NCBI GenBank assembly: GCA_009779895.1
Contig: WRBB01000025.1
Coordinates: 1 to 44,271, forward strand
Direction: 5' to 3'
Length of the DNA stretch: 44,271 nucleotides
Source: Lachnospiraceae bacterium
GTDB taxonomy: Bacteria > Bacillota > Clostridia > Lachnospirales > Lachnospiraceae
Part shown: positions 26,381-35,482 of the stretch, piece by piece
Layout: each line of letters starts with the position of its first letter
Position numbering within the stretch: the first letter of the stretch is position 1
Translations under genes and position numbers: made by a program
Notes under the pieces: generated by a model
What the model was told of the DNA's origin: nothing
The model's database searches: none
What the model saw: only the letters and a program-made list of their open reading frames with translations

Positions 26381-27583
26381 TTGTTAGAAATCAAAACAAA
26401 CGAATCAGAAGCGGCCGCAAAAATAGTAGTGATTGGAGTTGGTGGAGGTGGAAACAACGCTGTCAATCGTATGATTGAAGATCAGATTGCCGGTGTTGAG
26501 TTCATTGCGATTAATACAGATAAGCAAGCACTTCAGTTGTGTAAAGCACCCACTTTGATGCAGATTGGTGAAAAGTTGACCAAAGGTCTTGGTGCCGGTG
26601 CGCAGCCTGACGTTGGCGAGAAAGCGGCGGAAGAAAGTGCAGAAGAGATATCTGCGGCCATCAAAGGTGCAGATATGGTTTTTGTTACCTGTGGTATGGG
26701 TGGCGGAACCGGAACCGGAGCAACGCCGGTGATTGCAAAGATTGCAAAAGATATGGGTGCGTTGACGGTTGGTGTTGTGACAAAACCGTTCCGTTTTGAA
26801 TCCCGGACGCGCATGTCCAATGCAGTAGGTGGTATTGATAAGTTGAAAGAAAATGTCGATACTTTGATTGTGATACCCAACGATCGTTTATTGGAGATTG
26901 TGGATCGCCGTACAACCATGCCTGACGCTTTGAAAAAGGCCGATGAAGTGTTGCAGCAAGGTATTCAAGGGATTACCGATTTGATTAATGTGCCGTCGTT
27001 GATTAATCTTGACTTTGCGGATATTCAAACGGTGATGAAAGATAAGGGAATTGCCCACATTGGTATCGGGCAGGGCCGGGGCGATGACAAGGCCATTGAG
27101 GCTGTGAAGCAAGCCGTAGCCAGTCCGTTGTTGGAGACAACCATTCAAGGCGCATCCCATGTGATTATTAATATCTCCGGAGACATTACCTTGATGGATG
27201 CTTCGGATGCGGCAAATTATGTACAGGAGTTGGCCGGAGAAAATGCAAATATTATCTTTGGAGCGATGTACGAGGATAGCAAGTCTGATGAGGCTATCAT
27301 CACTGTGATTGCGACCGGTTTACACAATGTCGGAAATCATAATACGGCGTCGAAGTTGCGGGATAGATTGGAGGGTGGTCAACGTGTAGGTTCTATTTTA
27401 CCATCCGGTGCGGATAAAGTAGCCAGGCCAACCTTGGAACGTCCAAATCTAAGTGGTTTGGAGCAACCGACACCTGCACCTAGAAATACGAGTAGTAGTA
27501 TCCCTACTTTGCAACCGCGTCCGGCAAATACAGGTGCGAAAAAGGAATTAGACATTAAGATTCCGGATTTTTTCAAAAAATAA
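26381..27583 (+). CDS. ftsZ: Cell division GTPase FtsZ
   Basis: A 400-residue tubulin homologue that forms the Z-ring. The GTP-binding signature GGGTGTG is at residues 107-113, [13 protein letters not shown] is at the N-terminus, and [11 protein letters not shown] (T7 loop, activates GTP hydrolysis in the next subunit) is near 208. A Pro/Thr-rich flexible linker (about 340-385) leads to the C-terminal tail [11 protein letters not shown] that docks partners such as FtsA/SepF. Translation starts at TTG 26381 behind GAAGGAGG (26365-26372). ftsA is not adjacent. A terminator follows. Confidence 0.97.
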   Translation: MLEIKTNESEAAAKIVVIGVGGGGNNAVNRMIEDQIAGVEFIAINTDKQALQLCKAPTLMQIGEKLTKGLGAGAQPDVGEKAAEESAEEISAAIKGADMVFVTCGMGGGTGTGATPVIAKIAKDMGALTVGVVTKPFRFESRTRMSNAVGGIDKLKENVDTLIVIPNDRLLEIVDRRTTMPDALKKADEVLQQGIQGITDLINVPSLINLDFADIQTVMKDKGIAHIGIGQGRGDDKAIEAVKQAVASPLLETTIQGASHVIINISGDITLMDASDAANYVQELAGENANIIFGAMYEDSKSDEAIITVIATGLHNVGNHNTASKLRDRLEGGQRVGSILPSGADKVARPTLERPNLSGLEQPTPAPRNTSSSIPTLQPRPANTGAKKELDIKIPDFFKK

Positions 27584-27604
27584 AACATTAAGCGTTTAAA
27601 ATAG

Positions 27605-27630
27605 AAGGTGTCGCAATGCGGCACCTTTTG
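27605..27630 (+). terminator. Intrinsic terminator after ftsZ
   Basis: AAGGTGTCGC (27605-27614) pairs with GCGGCACCTT (27618-27627), a 10-bp stem with a 3-base loop and one G-U pair, followed by T residues. Confidence 0.75.
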
Positions 27631-27632
27631 CT

Positions 27633-27660
27633 TTGATTTTTTCAAAAAAAGTGGTACAAT
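27633..27660 (+). promoter_or_regulatory. Promoter of the beta-CASP nuclease operon
   Basis: TTGATT (27633-27638) and TACAAT (27655-27660) with a 16-bp spacer, 25 bp before the gene start. It immediately follows the ftsZ terminator. Confidence 0.55.
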
Positions 27661-27684
27661 AAAAGAAAAGGGATGGTGAAGCTT

Positions 27685-29286
27685 ATGAAGTTAACAGTGA
27701 TTGGTGCGGCTCACGAAGTGACCGGAAGTTGCCATTTTCTGGAAGCGGCGGGAAAACGTATTTTGGTAGACTGTGGTATGGAACAGGGGCGTGACCTTTA
27801 CGAAAATCCACCCTTACCGATTTCGGAGTGTGAGATTGATTATGTTTTGCTGACACATGCACACATTGATCATTCCGGGAAATTACCTTTGATTGTGAAA
27901 AATGGTTTTAAAGGTTCGATTTTTACGACCTATGCAACGGCGGATCTGTGTAACATTATGTTACGGGATAGTGCGCATATCCAAGAGTTTGAGGCAGAAT
28001 GGCGCAATCGCAAGGGCAAGCGGGCAGGTTTGCCTGCGTTTGAACCGATGTATGTGATGGAAGATGCTTTGGCAGCCATTGAATTGCTTTCGCCCTGTAA
28101 TTATGGCGAGCGAATTCGCCTTTGTGACGGCGTTGAGATTCGTTTTACGGATGTGGGGCATCTGTTGGGTTCTTCTTGCATCGAAGTGTGGATTACAGAG
28201 GGAGAAAGCTCTAAAAAAATTGTGTTTTCCGGTGATATAGGTAACATTGATCAACCGATTATTAAGGATCCCTCTTTTGTTCATAGTGCAGACTATGTTG
28301 TGATTGAATCCACATATGGAAATCGGGTTCATTCAGATGAAAAAATTGACTATGTGGCAGATTTTACCCGTGTTTTACGTGAGACCTTTCAAAAGGGCGG
28401 CAATGTTGTGATTCCATCTTTTGCGGTAGGGCGCACCCAAGAGCTTTTGTATTTTATTCGTGAAATCAAAGAGCAGAATCTATTGCAGGAATATCGTGAT
28501 TTTGAGGTGTATTTGGACAGTCCTTTGGCGATTGAGGCAACGAAAGTATTTTCTATGAATATGCGGGATTGTTTTGATGAAGAAGCCTTGGGTTTGGTGA
28601 AAGCGGGTGTAAATCCTTTGGTCTTTCCGGGATTACAGATAGCGACTTCCAGTGATGATTCTAAGTTGATTAATACCATTGATCGACCCAAGGTGATTAT
28701 TTCCGCTTCGGGTATGTGTGATGCCGGCCGTATTCGCCATCATTTGAAACATAATTTGTGGCGCAAGGAGTCTACCATTTTATTTGTTGGTTATCAAGCG
28801 GGCGAAACTTTGGGGAGGCGTTTGTTGGATGGTGCCAAGGTGGTGAAGATTTTTGGTGAGCAGATTGAAGTTTTGGCACGCATCGAAAGTTTGCGTGGTA
28901 TTAGCGGTCATGCAGATCAAAAAGAATTATTAAAGTGGATCGAGGCTTATCAAACACCTTTGGAACGAGTGATTGTGGTACACGGCGAAGATACCGTGAC
29001 AGAAGAGTTTGCAGGACTGGTGACGGAGCGTTTTGGTTGTATGGCTTGGGCACCTTTCCCCTCCGGTGCCTTGGATTTGGCAAACAATACCGTTTTGACC
29101 GATGGAGTGCGGATACCGGTAAAACCAAAGAAAGCATTGCAGAAGAAATCGGATTATGCTTTTGAACGTTTGTTGGCGGCAGGGCAGCGCTTGATGCAAG
29201 TGATATATAAAAACGAGGAGATTGCCAATAAGGATAAGGCAAAATTTGAGAGTCAAATTCAGAATTTAGCAGATAAATGGGAATAA
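27685..29286 (+). CDS. Metallo-beta-lactamase/beta-CASP RNA nuclease
   Basis: A 533-residue protein with the zinc-binding HAHIDH (residues 58-63 region, H58/H60/D62/H63), DVGHLLGSS, and SGDIGN with the bridging Asp. The beta-CASP motifs ESTYGNR, PSFAVGRTQELLY, SASGMCDAGRI and GISGHADQ follow. Relatives are YSH1/CPSF-like RNA exonucleases or RNA maturation enzymes of bacteria. The C-terminal ~70 residues, after VKPKKALQKK, are a family-specific tail. The ATG at 27685 gives the canonical MKLTVIGAAHEVTGSC start; an upstream ATG at 27673 lacks ribosome-site spacing. Confidence 0.88.
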   Translation: MKLTVIGAAHEVTGSCHFLEAAGKRILVDCGMEQGRDLYENPPLPISECEIDYVLLTHAHIDHSGKLPLIVKNGFKGSIFTTYATADLCNIMLRDSAHIQEFEAEWRNRKGKRAGLPAFEPMYVMEDALAAIELLSPCNYGERIRLCDGVEIRFTDVGHLLGSSCIEVWITEGESSKKIVFSGDIGNIDQPIIKDPSFVHSADYVVIESTYGNRVHSDEKIDYVADFTRVLRETFQKGGNVVIPSFAVGRTQELLYFIREIKEQNLLQEYRDFEVYLDSPLAIEATKVFSMNMRDCFDEEALGLVKAGVNPLVFPGLQIATSSDDSKLINTIDRPKVIISASGMCDAGRIRHHLKHNLWRKESTILFVGYQAGETLGRRLLDGAKVVKIFGEQIEVLARIESLRGISGHADQKELLKWIEAYQTPLERVIVVHGEDTVTEEFAGLVTERFGCMAWAPFPSGALDLANNTVLTDGVRIPVKPKKALQKKSDYAFERLLAAGQRLMQVIYKNEEIANKDKAKFESQIQNLADKWE

Positions 29287-29322
29287 AGGAAATGGGAATA
29301 GAAGAAAGGGAATAAAGGAAAA
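29279..29322 (+). repeat. Three tandem 14-15 bp purine-rich repeats
   Basis: GGGAATAAAGGAAAT (29279-29293), GGGAATAGAAGAAA (29294-29307) and GGGAATAAAGGAAAA (29308-29322) are head-to-tail and all purine apart from the T positions. They overlap the nuclease stop codon and fill the gap before the next ribosome site, so they contain several decoy AGG-type sequences. Confidence 0.7.
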
Positions 29323-29347
29323 GGATTTCAAAAAAAGGAGTGAGAAC

Positions 29348-29611
29348 ATGAGTGGATTCAGCGATGAATGTTTAAGGGTTTTTTTGAAGAAGCAATTTCA
29401 GCTATTTGATGAACCGGTCGCCAACAATGTGGCGGAGGCGGAGGCTTTCTTAGAGGAATGTTTGGCAGTTGTGGTTGATTCGGCCGAAGAGGTGCGGGAA
29501 TATTTGGAAGAAAGCGGCATGGATGTAAGCGGCATGACCACGGAGGAAGTTTTGGAATCAGCAGAAGTGTTTGCTTTTGGGGATGACCAATATTTGATTG
29601 TGGAAGGATAG
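29348..29611 (+). CDS. Small acidic conserved hypothetical protein
   Basis: An 87-residue, strongly acidic protein (MSGFSDECLRVFLKKQ at the start; FLEECLAVVVDSAEEVREYL; EVFAFGDDQYLIVEG at the end). I recall similar sequences in Lachnospiraceae, sometimes labelled glyoxalase, but no catalytic residues are visible and I do not assign a function. ATG 29348 has a strong AAAAAAGGAG site. It sits between the nuclease and pth, and its stop is 10 bp before the pth start, so it is likely cotranscribed with pth-mfd. Confidence 0.75.
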   Translation: MSGFSDECLRVFLKKQFQLFDEPVANNVAEAEAFLEECLAVVVDSAEEVREYLEESGMDVSGMTTEEVLESAEVFAFGDDQYLIVEG

Positions 29612-29621
29612 GCGTGGTAAA

Positions 29622-30290
29622 TTGAGTAAACAAGGCGGGTTCTGGCAAAGTTTGCTGGGGCAGTTTAGAGATGCAAAAAAGCAGGAAAGTGATGAGGAAT
29701 ATATCAGAAACGTGTTTATTATTGTAGGATTGGGAAATCCAAGTATGAAATATGAAAATACCAGACACAATGTGGGCTTTGATGCGATTGATATTTTGGC
29801 AGATCGTTATGCAATTGATGTAAGTGGTAGGAAGCATCGTTCTTATATTGGGAAAGGTGTGATTGAGGGGCACAAAGTGATTTTGGCAAAACCGCAAACC
29901 TATATGAATGTGAGTGGTGAAGCGGTTCGTAGTATGGTAGACTATTACAAGGTGGATGTAAAACATAAATTGATTGTGATTTATGATGATGTAAGCCTTG
30001 ATCTTGGTCAAATCAGGATACGGGAAAAAGGCAGTGCCGGCGGTCACAATGGAATCAAAAGTATGATTCAGTGTCTGGGTAGCCAAGCGTTTATTCGTAT
30101 AAAAATGGGTATCGGTGAAAAGCCGCCCCATTATCGCATGTCGGATTATGTTTTGGGGCATTTTTCTAAGGAGGAGCGAGAAGAGATGTTGGATGGTTTT
30201 TCTGCTGCTTTGGATGCGGTGATTTCCATTATGGATGGTGAGATTGCAAAAGCAATGAATACTTGGAATAAAAAAAAGAAAGATAGTTAA
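29622..30290 (+). CDS. pth: Peptidyl-tRNA hydrolase
   Basis: Pth releases peptides from peptidyl-tRNA that has dropped off the ribosome. Motifs: FIIVGLGNPSMKYENTRHNV with the catalytic His in TRHNVGFD, TYMNVSGEAV with the substrate-binding Asn, YDDVSLDLGQIRIR with the key Asp, and GSAGGHNGIKSM. The protein start is uncertain. TTG 29622 gives 222 residues with a 30-residue polar extension (SKQGGFWQSLLGQFRD), supported by GGATAGG upstream; the minimal Pth fold would begin at the GTG at 29712, which lacks a ribosome site. mfd begins 5 bp after the stop. Confidence 0.92.
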   Translation: MSKQGGFWQSLLGQFRDAKKQESDEEYIRNVFIIVGLGNPSMKYENTRHNVGFDAIDILADRYAIDVSGRKHRSYIGKGVIEGHKVILAKPQTYMNVSGEAVRSMVDYYKVDVKHKLIVIYDDVSLDLGQIRIREKGSAGGHNGIKSMIQCLGSQAFIRIKMGIGEKPPHYRMSDYVLGHFSKEEREEMLDGFSAALDAVISIMDGEIAKAMNTWNKKKKDS

Positions 30291-30295
30291 AAAAG

Positions 30296-33200
30296 ATGGA
30301 TGTATTTTTGACACCCATACAGGAATTGGCCGTAACCCAAGAGATTTTTGCCAATCGAGGCAAAAAGCCGGGTTATGTGCAGGTGGTTGGTGGTGTGACT
30401 TCCCAAAAAACACATATGACGTATGCGTTGGGCGATGGTTTTGAATTTAAAATCATCGCTTTTTCCAGTGAGGAAAAGGCCAAAGCGGCTTATGAAGAAT
30501 ATCGTTTTTTGGATGAGAATGTGTATTATTATCCGGCCAAAGATTTGCTTTTTTTTAACATAGATATCAAAGGGAAGTATTTGTTTTCCCAAAGGTTGGA
30601 AGTGATTCAAAACAGGATTGAAAAAGCACCGGATGCGACTATGACGATTTTAACCACGGTAGACAGTTTTTTGGATGGTTTGCCAACAATGGATGAAATA
30701 CAAAAAGAAATCATTATGATTGATCATGGGGCTTGCATGGATGCGGTTAAACTGCAGGAAAGATTGGTGAAGATCGGTTATGAACGGGTGGTTCAGGTGG
30801 AAAGCCCGGGGCAGTTTGCCGTGCGTGGTGGCATTGTAGATATTTATCCTTTAACGGTGGAATTCCCAATTCGGATTGAGTTTTGGGGAGATGAAATTGA
30901 TTCGATTCGTTCTTTTGTGATTGAAAATCAGCGTTCCATTGAAAATCTGGAACAGGTAACGATTTATCCTGCGGCAGAGTTATTGCAGGGAAGCCGAACT
31001 TCTTTTTTGGATTATTTTTCTTGGGAAAAAACCTGTGTGTTTTTAGATGAGCCTGCCCGTTTGTTGGAAAACCTGTTTGATGTTTATGCAGAGTATGAAG
31101 CAAGCACAAATCATAGTGGTATTGTACTGTCTCCGGAGGATGTAATCGGTAGGTTAAATCAGTTTTTTGGCATTGCGTTTACAGCTTTGGAAAGCAAGTT
31201 GCGTGCGTTTACAATTCAAAAAAGATATAGCATTACAGCCCGAAATGTAAGTCCTTATCACAATAGCTTTGAGATGTTGACCCGGGATTTAAAACGTTTT
31301 CGGCGTGAGGGGTATCGTGTGGTGCTTGTGTCGGCATCAAAATCCAGAGCCAAGCGTTTGGCAGAGGATTTTCGTGATTATGATTTGCGTAGTTTTTACA
31401 GTGAGGATAGAAAACGTGAAGTGCGCTCCGGTGAAATATTGGTTACATATGGTCATGTGACCCGGGGGTATGAGTATCCCATGCTGAAATTCATTGTGAT
31501 TGCAGAGAGTGATATTTTTGGGAAACGGCGTAAAAAGAAAAAACGCCGGACTTATAGCGGGGAAAAGATACAAGACTTTGCCAATTTAAAAGTGGGCGAC
31601 TATGTGGTTCATGAAAACCACGGATTGGGCATCTATCAAGGCATTGAGCAAATTGAAGTGGATAAGGTAACAAAGGATTATATGAAGATATCTTATGCCG
31701 CCGAAGGTGTGCTTTATATTTTGGCAACCCAATTGGATTTGATTCAAAAATATGCCGGTTCGGATGCTAAAAAACCGAAATTAAACAAATTGGGTACGGC
31801 CGGTTGGATCAAAACAAAGAGTCAGGTCAAGGCATCCGTGCACCAAATTGCTAAGGACCTGGTGGATTTGTATGCACACCGCCAAGATGCGACCGGATAT
31901 GCCTACGAACCGGATACGGTTTGGCAAAAGGAGTTTGAAGAGATGTTTCCCTTTGTGGAAACCGATGACCAGTTAGATGCCATTGCGGATACCAAGCGGG
32001 ATATGGAAAGTAAAAAAATCATGGACCGGCTTATTTGCGGTGATGTGGGTTATGGTAAGACGGAAATTGCCATTCGGGCGGCTTTTAAAGCGGTGCAGGA
32101 GAACAAACAAGTAGCTTATTTGGTGCCAACTACGATTTTGGCACAGCAACATTACAATACCTTTATGCAACGAATGCGAGATTTTCCCGTGCGCATTGAT
32201 TTGTTGTGCCGTTTTCGAACCGGTGCGCAAATTAGAAAATCATTGGAAGATATGGAAAAGGGTTTGGTGGATATTGTGATTGGCACCCATCGTATTCTTT
32301 CCAAAGATGTAAAATACAAAGACTTGGGTTTGTTGGTGATTGATGAAGAGCAGCGTTTTGGGGTTCGCCATAAGGAAAAAATAAAAAAATTAAAAGAAAA
32401 TGTAGATGTGTTGACGATGACTGCCACACCCATTCCTCGTACCCTCCATATGAGTTTGATTGGTATTCGTGATTTGAGTGTTTTGGATGAAGCTCCTATG
32501 GATAGAATGCCTATCCAGACTTATGTGATGGAATATCAAGAAGAGATGGTGCGAGATGCCATTGAACGTGAATTGAAGCGAAATGGCCAGATTTATTATG
32601 TGTATAATCGTGTGAGTGATATTGCCGATGTAGCAGGCAAGATTCAAAAGCTAGTGCCGGATGCAGTTGTTTCTTATGTGCATGGACAGATGGGCGAGCG
32701 ACATTTGGAGAACATCATGTATGATTTTATCAATGGTGAAATAGATGTGCTGGTTTCTACGACAATTGTGGAAACGGGCTTGGATATTTCCAATGCCAAT
32801 ACGATGATTGTTCATGATGCGGATCGTTTTGGTTTGTCCCAATTGTATCAATTGCGTGGTAGAATCGGCCGTTCCAATCGAATGGCTTATGCATTTTTGC
32901 TGTATCGTCGGGATAAGTTATTAAAAGAGGTGGCAGAGAAACGCCTAAGTGCCATTCGTGAATTTACGGACTTGGGTTCCGGTATTAAGATTGCTATGCG
33001 TGATTTGGAGATACGAGGTGCCGGAAATCTGCTGGGAGAGGCTCAGTCAGGGCATATGGCGGCAGTGGGTTATGATTTGTACTGTAAGATGCTAAATCAA
33101 GCGGTGAGAGAGCTAAAAGGCGAGGTGGAGCGAGATGTGTTTACCACCACCATTGAGTTGCATATGGATGCTTTTATACCGGCTGGTTATATTGCCAATG

Positions 33201-33607
33201 CTTATCAAAAACTGGATATTTATAAGCGGATTGCCACGATTGCCAATGATGAGGAAATGGATGATATGTTGGAAGAGTTGCTGGATCGCTTTGGTGATAT
33301 TCCGAAAAAAGCGTATTTATTATTGCGTGTTGCGGCGATTAAGGCCTTGGCAAATACAGTGTATGTCACTGCCGTTGAGCAACAGGGGGATGTGTATAAG
33401 TTTGTGATGTATGAAAAAGCGAAAGTAGATCCGGGGAAAATCCCTGATGTATTGGAGTTGCAAAAGGGCAATTTGGAATTTAAAAACGATACACCGCCTT
33501 ATTTTTTATATCGGCAGCCCGGTAAAAAAGGAAAATTAAAAGAGGATGAAGTATTGGACTTGGTGAAAGGTATTTTGGAAGATTTTAAAAAGTTCTTGTT
33601 AGTTTAG
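30296..33607 (+). CDS. mfd: Transcription-repair coupling factor
   Basis: A 1103-residue DNA translocase that removes stalled RNA polymerase at lesions and recruits UvrA. Domains in order: UvrB-like module (about 1-330), RNA-polymerase interaction domain (about 440-520, LKVGDYVVHENHGLGIYQGI), RecG-like motor with Walker A GDVGYGKTE (about 580) and DEEQ (about 681), motif III TATPIPRTLH, motif VI QLRGRIGRSNR, and the C-terminal TRCF domain. Its start at ATG 30296 lies 5 bp after pth, a common pth-mfd operon in Firmicutes. A new promoter for the next gene overlaps its stop codon. Confidence 0.96.
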   Translation: MDVFLTPIQELAVTQEIFANRGKKPGYVQVVGGVTSQKTHMTYALGDGFEFKIIAFSSEEKAKAAYEEYRFLDENVYYYPAKDLLFFNIDIKGKYLFSQRLEVIQNRIEKAPDATMTILTTVDSFLDGLPTMDEIQKEIIMIDHGACMDAVKLQERLVKIGYERVVQVESPGQFAVRGGIVDIYPLTVEFPIRIEFWGDEIDSIRSFVIENQRSIENLEQVTIYPAAELLQGSRTSFLDYFSWEKTCVFLDEPARLLENLFDVYAEYEASTNHSGIVLSPEDVIGRLNQFFGIAFTALESKLRAFTIQKRYSITARNVSPYHNSFEMLTRDLKRFRREGYRVVLVSASKSRAKRLAEDFRDYDLRSFYSEDRKREVRSGEILVTYGHVTRGYEYPMLKFIVIAESDIFGKRRKKKKRRTYSGEKIQDFANLKVGDYVVHENHGLGIYQGIEQIEVDKVTKDYMKISYAAEGVLYILATQLDLIQKYAGSDAKKPKLNKLGTAGWIKTKSQVKASVHQIAKDLVDLYAHRQDATGYAYEPDTVWQKEFEEMFPFVETDDQLDAIADTKRDMESKKIMDRLICGDVGYGKTEIAIRAAFKAVQENKQVAYLVPTTILAQQHYNTFMQRMRDFPVRIDLLCRFRTGAQIRKSLEDMEKGLVDIVIGTHRILSKDVKYKDLGLLVIDEEQRFGVRHKEKIKKLKENVDVLTMTATPIPRTLHMSLIGIRDLSVLDEAPMDRMPIQTYVMEYQEEMVRDAIERELKRNGQIYYVYNRVSDIADVAGKIQKLVPDAVVSYVHGQMGERHLENIMYDFINGEIDVLVSTTIVETGLDISNANTMIVHDADRFGLSQLYQLRGRIGRSNRMAYAFLLYRRDKLLKEVAEKRLSAIREFTDLGSGIKIAMRDLEIRGAGNLLGEAQSGHMAAVGYDLYCKMLNQAVRELKGEVERDVFTTTIELHMDAFIPAGYIANAYQKLDIYKRIATIANDEEMDDMLEELLDRFGDIPKKAYLLLRVAAIKALANTVYVTAVEQQGDVYKFVMYEKAKVDPGKIPDVLELQKGNLEFKNDTPPYFLYRQPGKKGKLKEDEVLDLVKGILEDFKKFLLV

Positions 33608-33624
33608 AGAAAACCCTTTATAAT
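33596..33624 (+). promoter_or_regulatory. Promoter of the PrsA-like lipoprotein gene
   Basis: TTGTTA (33596-33601) and a perfect TATAAT (33619-33624) with a 17-bp spacer. The -35 box overlaps the last codons of mfd. Confidence 0.7.
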
Positions 33625-33658
33625 GTAGTGTGGATTACGTTTTAATTAGGAGGACATT

Positions 33659-34783
33659 ATGAAACAAAAAATGAAAAAATTGGTGATGTTGGCAGCAGCC
33701 GGATTGTTGCTATTTGCAACCATGACCGGTTGTGGCCGGAATATAGATGTAAATGCCGTTGTTTCAACGGTGGATGGGGAAGAGATTCATTTGGGTCTGG
33801 CAAATTTTTTTGCTCGCTTTAATCAAGCCCAGTATGAAAGCTTTTATGCCGGCATGATGGGGTTGGACCCGGATGTTATGTGGGGCCAGCAACTGATGGG
33901 TGATGAGCCTTATGAAGTGATGGTAAAAGAGTCCATCTTGGAAAGTTTGCAAGATATGATTTTGATGCGTCAACATGCAGGCGATTTTGATGTTTCTATC
34001 ACAGATGCGGATCGGACGGCAATTACAGCAGCGGCGGAGAGATTTATCGCAGAGAATACCCAAGGTGATTTGGATGTGATTTCCGGTCAGCAAGGGATTG
34101 TGGAAGCGTTTTTAGAATTGTTTACCATTCAACAAAGGATGGATGTAGCCATGCGTGCGGGCGTGGATGAAGCGGTTTCAGATACGGAGGCAGCGCAAAA
34201 GGCCATGGATTTTGTGTTTGTTCCTTTTATGGTTGCAGCGGAAGATGGTTCTTCCATGATGATGAGTGAAGATGAAATGGCAGACTTAACGGCCGATGTG
34301 AAAGCGGCTTTTGCGGCAGGTGATGGAGACGTTGCGGCGGCATTGGAAAGTGTGGCAGATGATTTTGAGGCAGAGGTGCAGAGCATGACGTTTGATGCGG
34401 ACTCTGTGAGCCCTGATATGGATTTTATTGCGGCAGCGGATGCTTTGTCTGCCGTGGGAGAGACAACGGATGTGATTGAAACTGCCAATGGTCTTTATAT
34501 TGGTGTGTTGACCAGTCTTTTGGATAGAGAGGCTACCGATGAAAGAAAAGAGAACATCGTAGAAAGCCGCCGTCAAGAGCAGTTTACAGATTTATTGGAA
34601 GGGTGGCGTGAAGCAGCCGAAATCACAGTGAATGAAAATCAATGGGCAAGGGTGAGCTTTGAGCGACAAGGTGTGGCATTTAGGCAGCCGGAACCGGAAA
34701 CAGAAGAAGAACTGGGGATAGAAGAGGTGGAAGCACCACCCAATGATTCGGAATATGATGAAGCCGGAGAACCGGGAGAATAA
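33659..34783 (+). CDS. PrsA/SurA-like lipoprotein, parvulin domain degenerate or absent
   Basis: A 374-residue exported lipoprotein: basic start, hydrophobic core, and lipobox ATMTGC with lipidated Cys25. The following domain (ISTVDGEEIHLGLANF-like start at about 32, then long helices with MVKESILESLQDMILM) matches the N-terminal chaperone fold of SurA/PrsA foldases. The region where a parvulin isomerase would sit (about 185-310) is Ala/Asp-rich and lacks its usual His/Cys/Phe signature, so isomerase activity is doubtful. The C-terminus is very acidic (PEPETEEELGIEEVEAP). It probably assists folding of exported proteins; AGGAGG precedes the ATG. Confidence 0.75.
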   Translation: MKQKMKKLVMLAAAGLLLFATMTGCGRNIDVNAVVSTVDGEEIHLGLANFFARFNQAQYESFYAGMMGLDPDVMWGQQLMGDEPYEVMVKESILESLQDMILMRQHAGDFDVSITDADRTAITAAAERFIAENTQGDLDVISGQQGIVEAFLELFTIQQRMDVAMRAGVDEAVSDTEAAQKAMDFVFVPFMVAAEDGSSMMMSEDEMADLTADVKAAFAAGDGDVAAALESVADDFEAEVQSMTFDADSVSPDMDFIAAADALSAVGETTDVIETANGLYIGVLTSLLDREATDERKENIVESRRQEQFTDLLEGWREAAEITVNENQWARVSFERQGVAFRQPEPETEEELGIEEVEAPPNDSEYDEAGEPGE

Positions 34784-34803
34784 AGAGAAGATACGTATAA
34801 AAA

Positions 34804-34845
34804 AAGAGGCTGAAATGGATGTTGAATCCGTCAGCTTCTTTCTTT
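34804..34845. terminator. Bidirectional terminator between convergent genes
   Basis: AAGAGGCTGA (34804-34813) pairs with TCAGCTTCTT (34831-34840) with one G-U pair. T-rich sequence follows on the plus strand, and an A-run precedes it (TTTTTTT on the minus strand), so it can serve both the lipoprotein gene and the kinase-like gene. Confidence 0.75.
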
Positions 34846-34854
34846 GATTGTATT

Positions 34855-35340
34855 TTAAATATATCCGGACCTTTTGAAATATTGCATCAAAATACCGGCA
34901 CAGTTTTCAACACCCAATTCAGAGGTGTCTAAAATCATATGGTAGTCATTTACATCACCCCATGCTTTGCCTGTATGGGTATAGTAATAATCGGCACGCT
35001 CGGCATCTGTTTTTTCTACTGTTTCTTTTGCATCGGCATAACTTAAGGATTCCAGTTCCATAATGCGTTTGATTCGATCTTCTTTTTCTGCACAAATGTA
35101 TATGTTGAATACGTTGTACTTGTTTTTTAGAATGTCGGAAGCACTGCGACCCAAAATAATGCAGGGGTTTTTTGCAAGTTCCCGTATGGCTTCTGATTCG
35201 GTATCAAAATGCTGTGTATCTATCTCATGTTCGATATAAGCCTTGTCATAAACAGGAATATTGAGTTTTTTTGAAAGCTCGTGCGCAATCATGCTGGCAC
35301 CGGTTCCGAAGCGACGGCTCATGGTAATAACTAAATTCAT
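34855..35340 (-). CDS. Cytidylate-kinase-like protein
   Basis: A 161-residue protein starting at ATG 35340, with GGGAGGT upstream. The N-terminus MNLVITMSRRFGTGASMIA is the P-loop start of the cytidylate kinase-like family (Cytidylate_kin2), here with GTGAS in place of the commoner GSGGS. RSASDILK and a C-terminal DxDYHMILDTSELG also fit. Proteins of this family are small NMP-kinase folds of uncertain substrate, and this one is shorter than a true Cmk (~220 residues). It is the only minus-strand gene between 5834 and 41477 and is monocistronic with its own promoter. Confidence 0.8.
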   Translation of the reverse strand: MNLVITMSRRFGTGASMIAHELSKKLNIPVYDKAYIEHEIDTQHFDTESEAIRELAKNPCIILGRSASDILKNKYNVFNIYICAEKEDRIKRIMELESLSYADAKETVEKTDAERADYYYTHTGKAWGDVNDYHMILDTSELGVENCAGILMQYFKRSGYI

Positions 35341-35364
35341 AATGGATACCTCCCTTGTCCAATT

Positions 35365-35393
35365 ATTATATAGCATAAATTCATAACTAGCAA
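35365..35393 (-). promoter_or_regulatory. Promoter of the cytidylate-kinase-like gene
   Basis: On the minus strand TTGCTA (35388-35393) and a perfect TATAAT (35365-35370) are separated by 17 bp, 24 bp ahead of the start codon. Confidence 0.7.
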
Positions 35394-35482
35394 GGCGAAA
35401 TCATTGACCCATTTTCCGTTCTGTGTTACCCTTGTTTTGGACAATAAAATTATGAGTTTCTGCAAAGGAAGGATACGCTTTT

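Noticed and set aside
29358-30413. 351-codon open frame on the minus strand
   Set aside because: It lies opposite the small acidic gene, pth and the start of mfd; the translation is low-complexity His/Thr/Asn/Ile-rich, the mirror of real codons.
35394-35482. Promoter or riboswitch in the purC leader
   Set aside because: TTGACC at 35404 lacks a usable -10 box at normal spacing, and no purine-riboswitch-like structure could be recognised in 89 bp.
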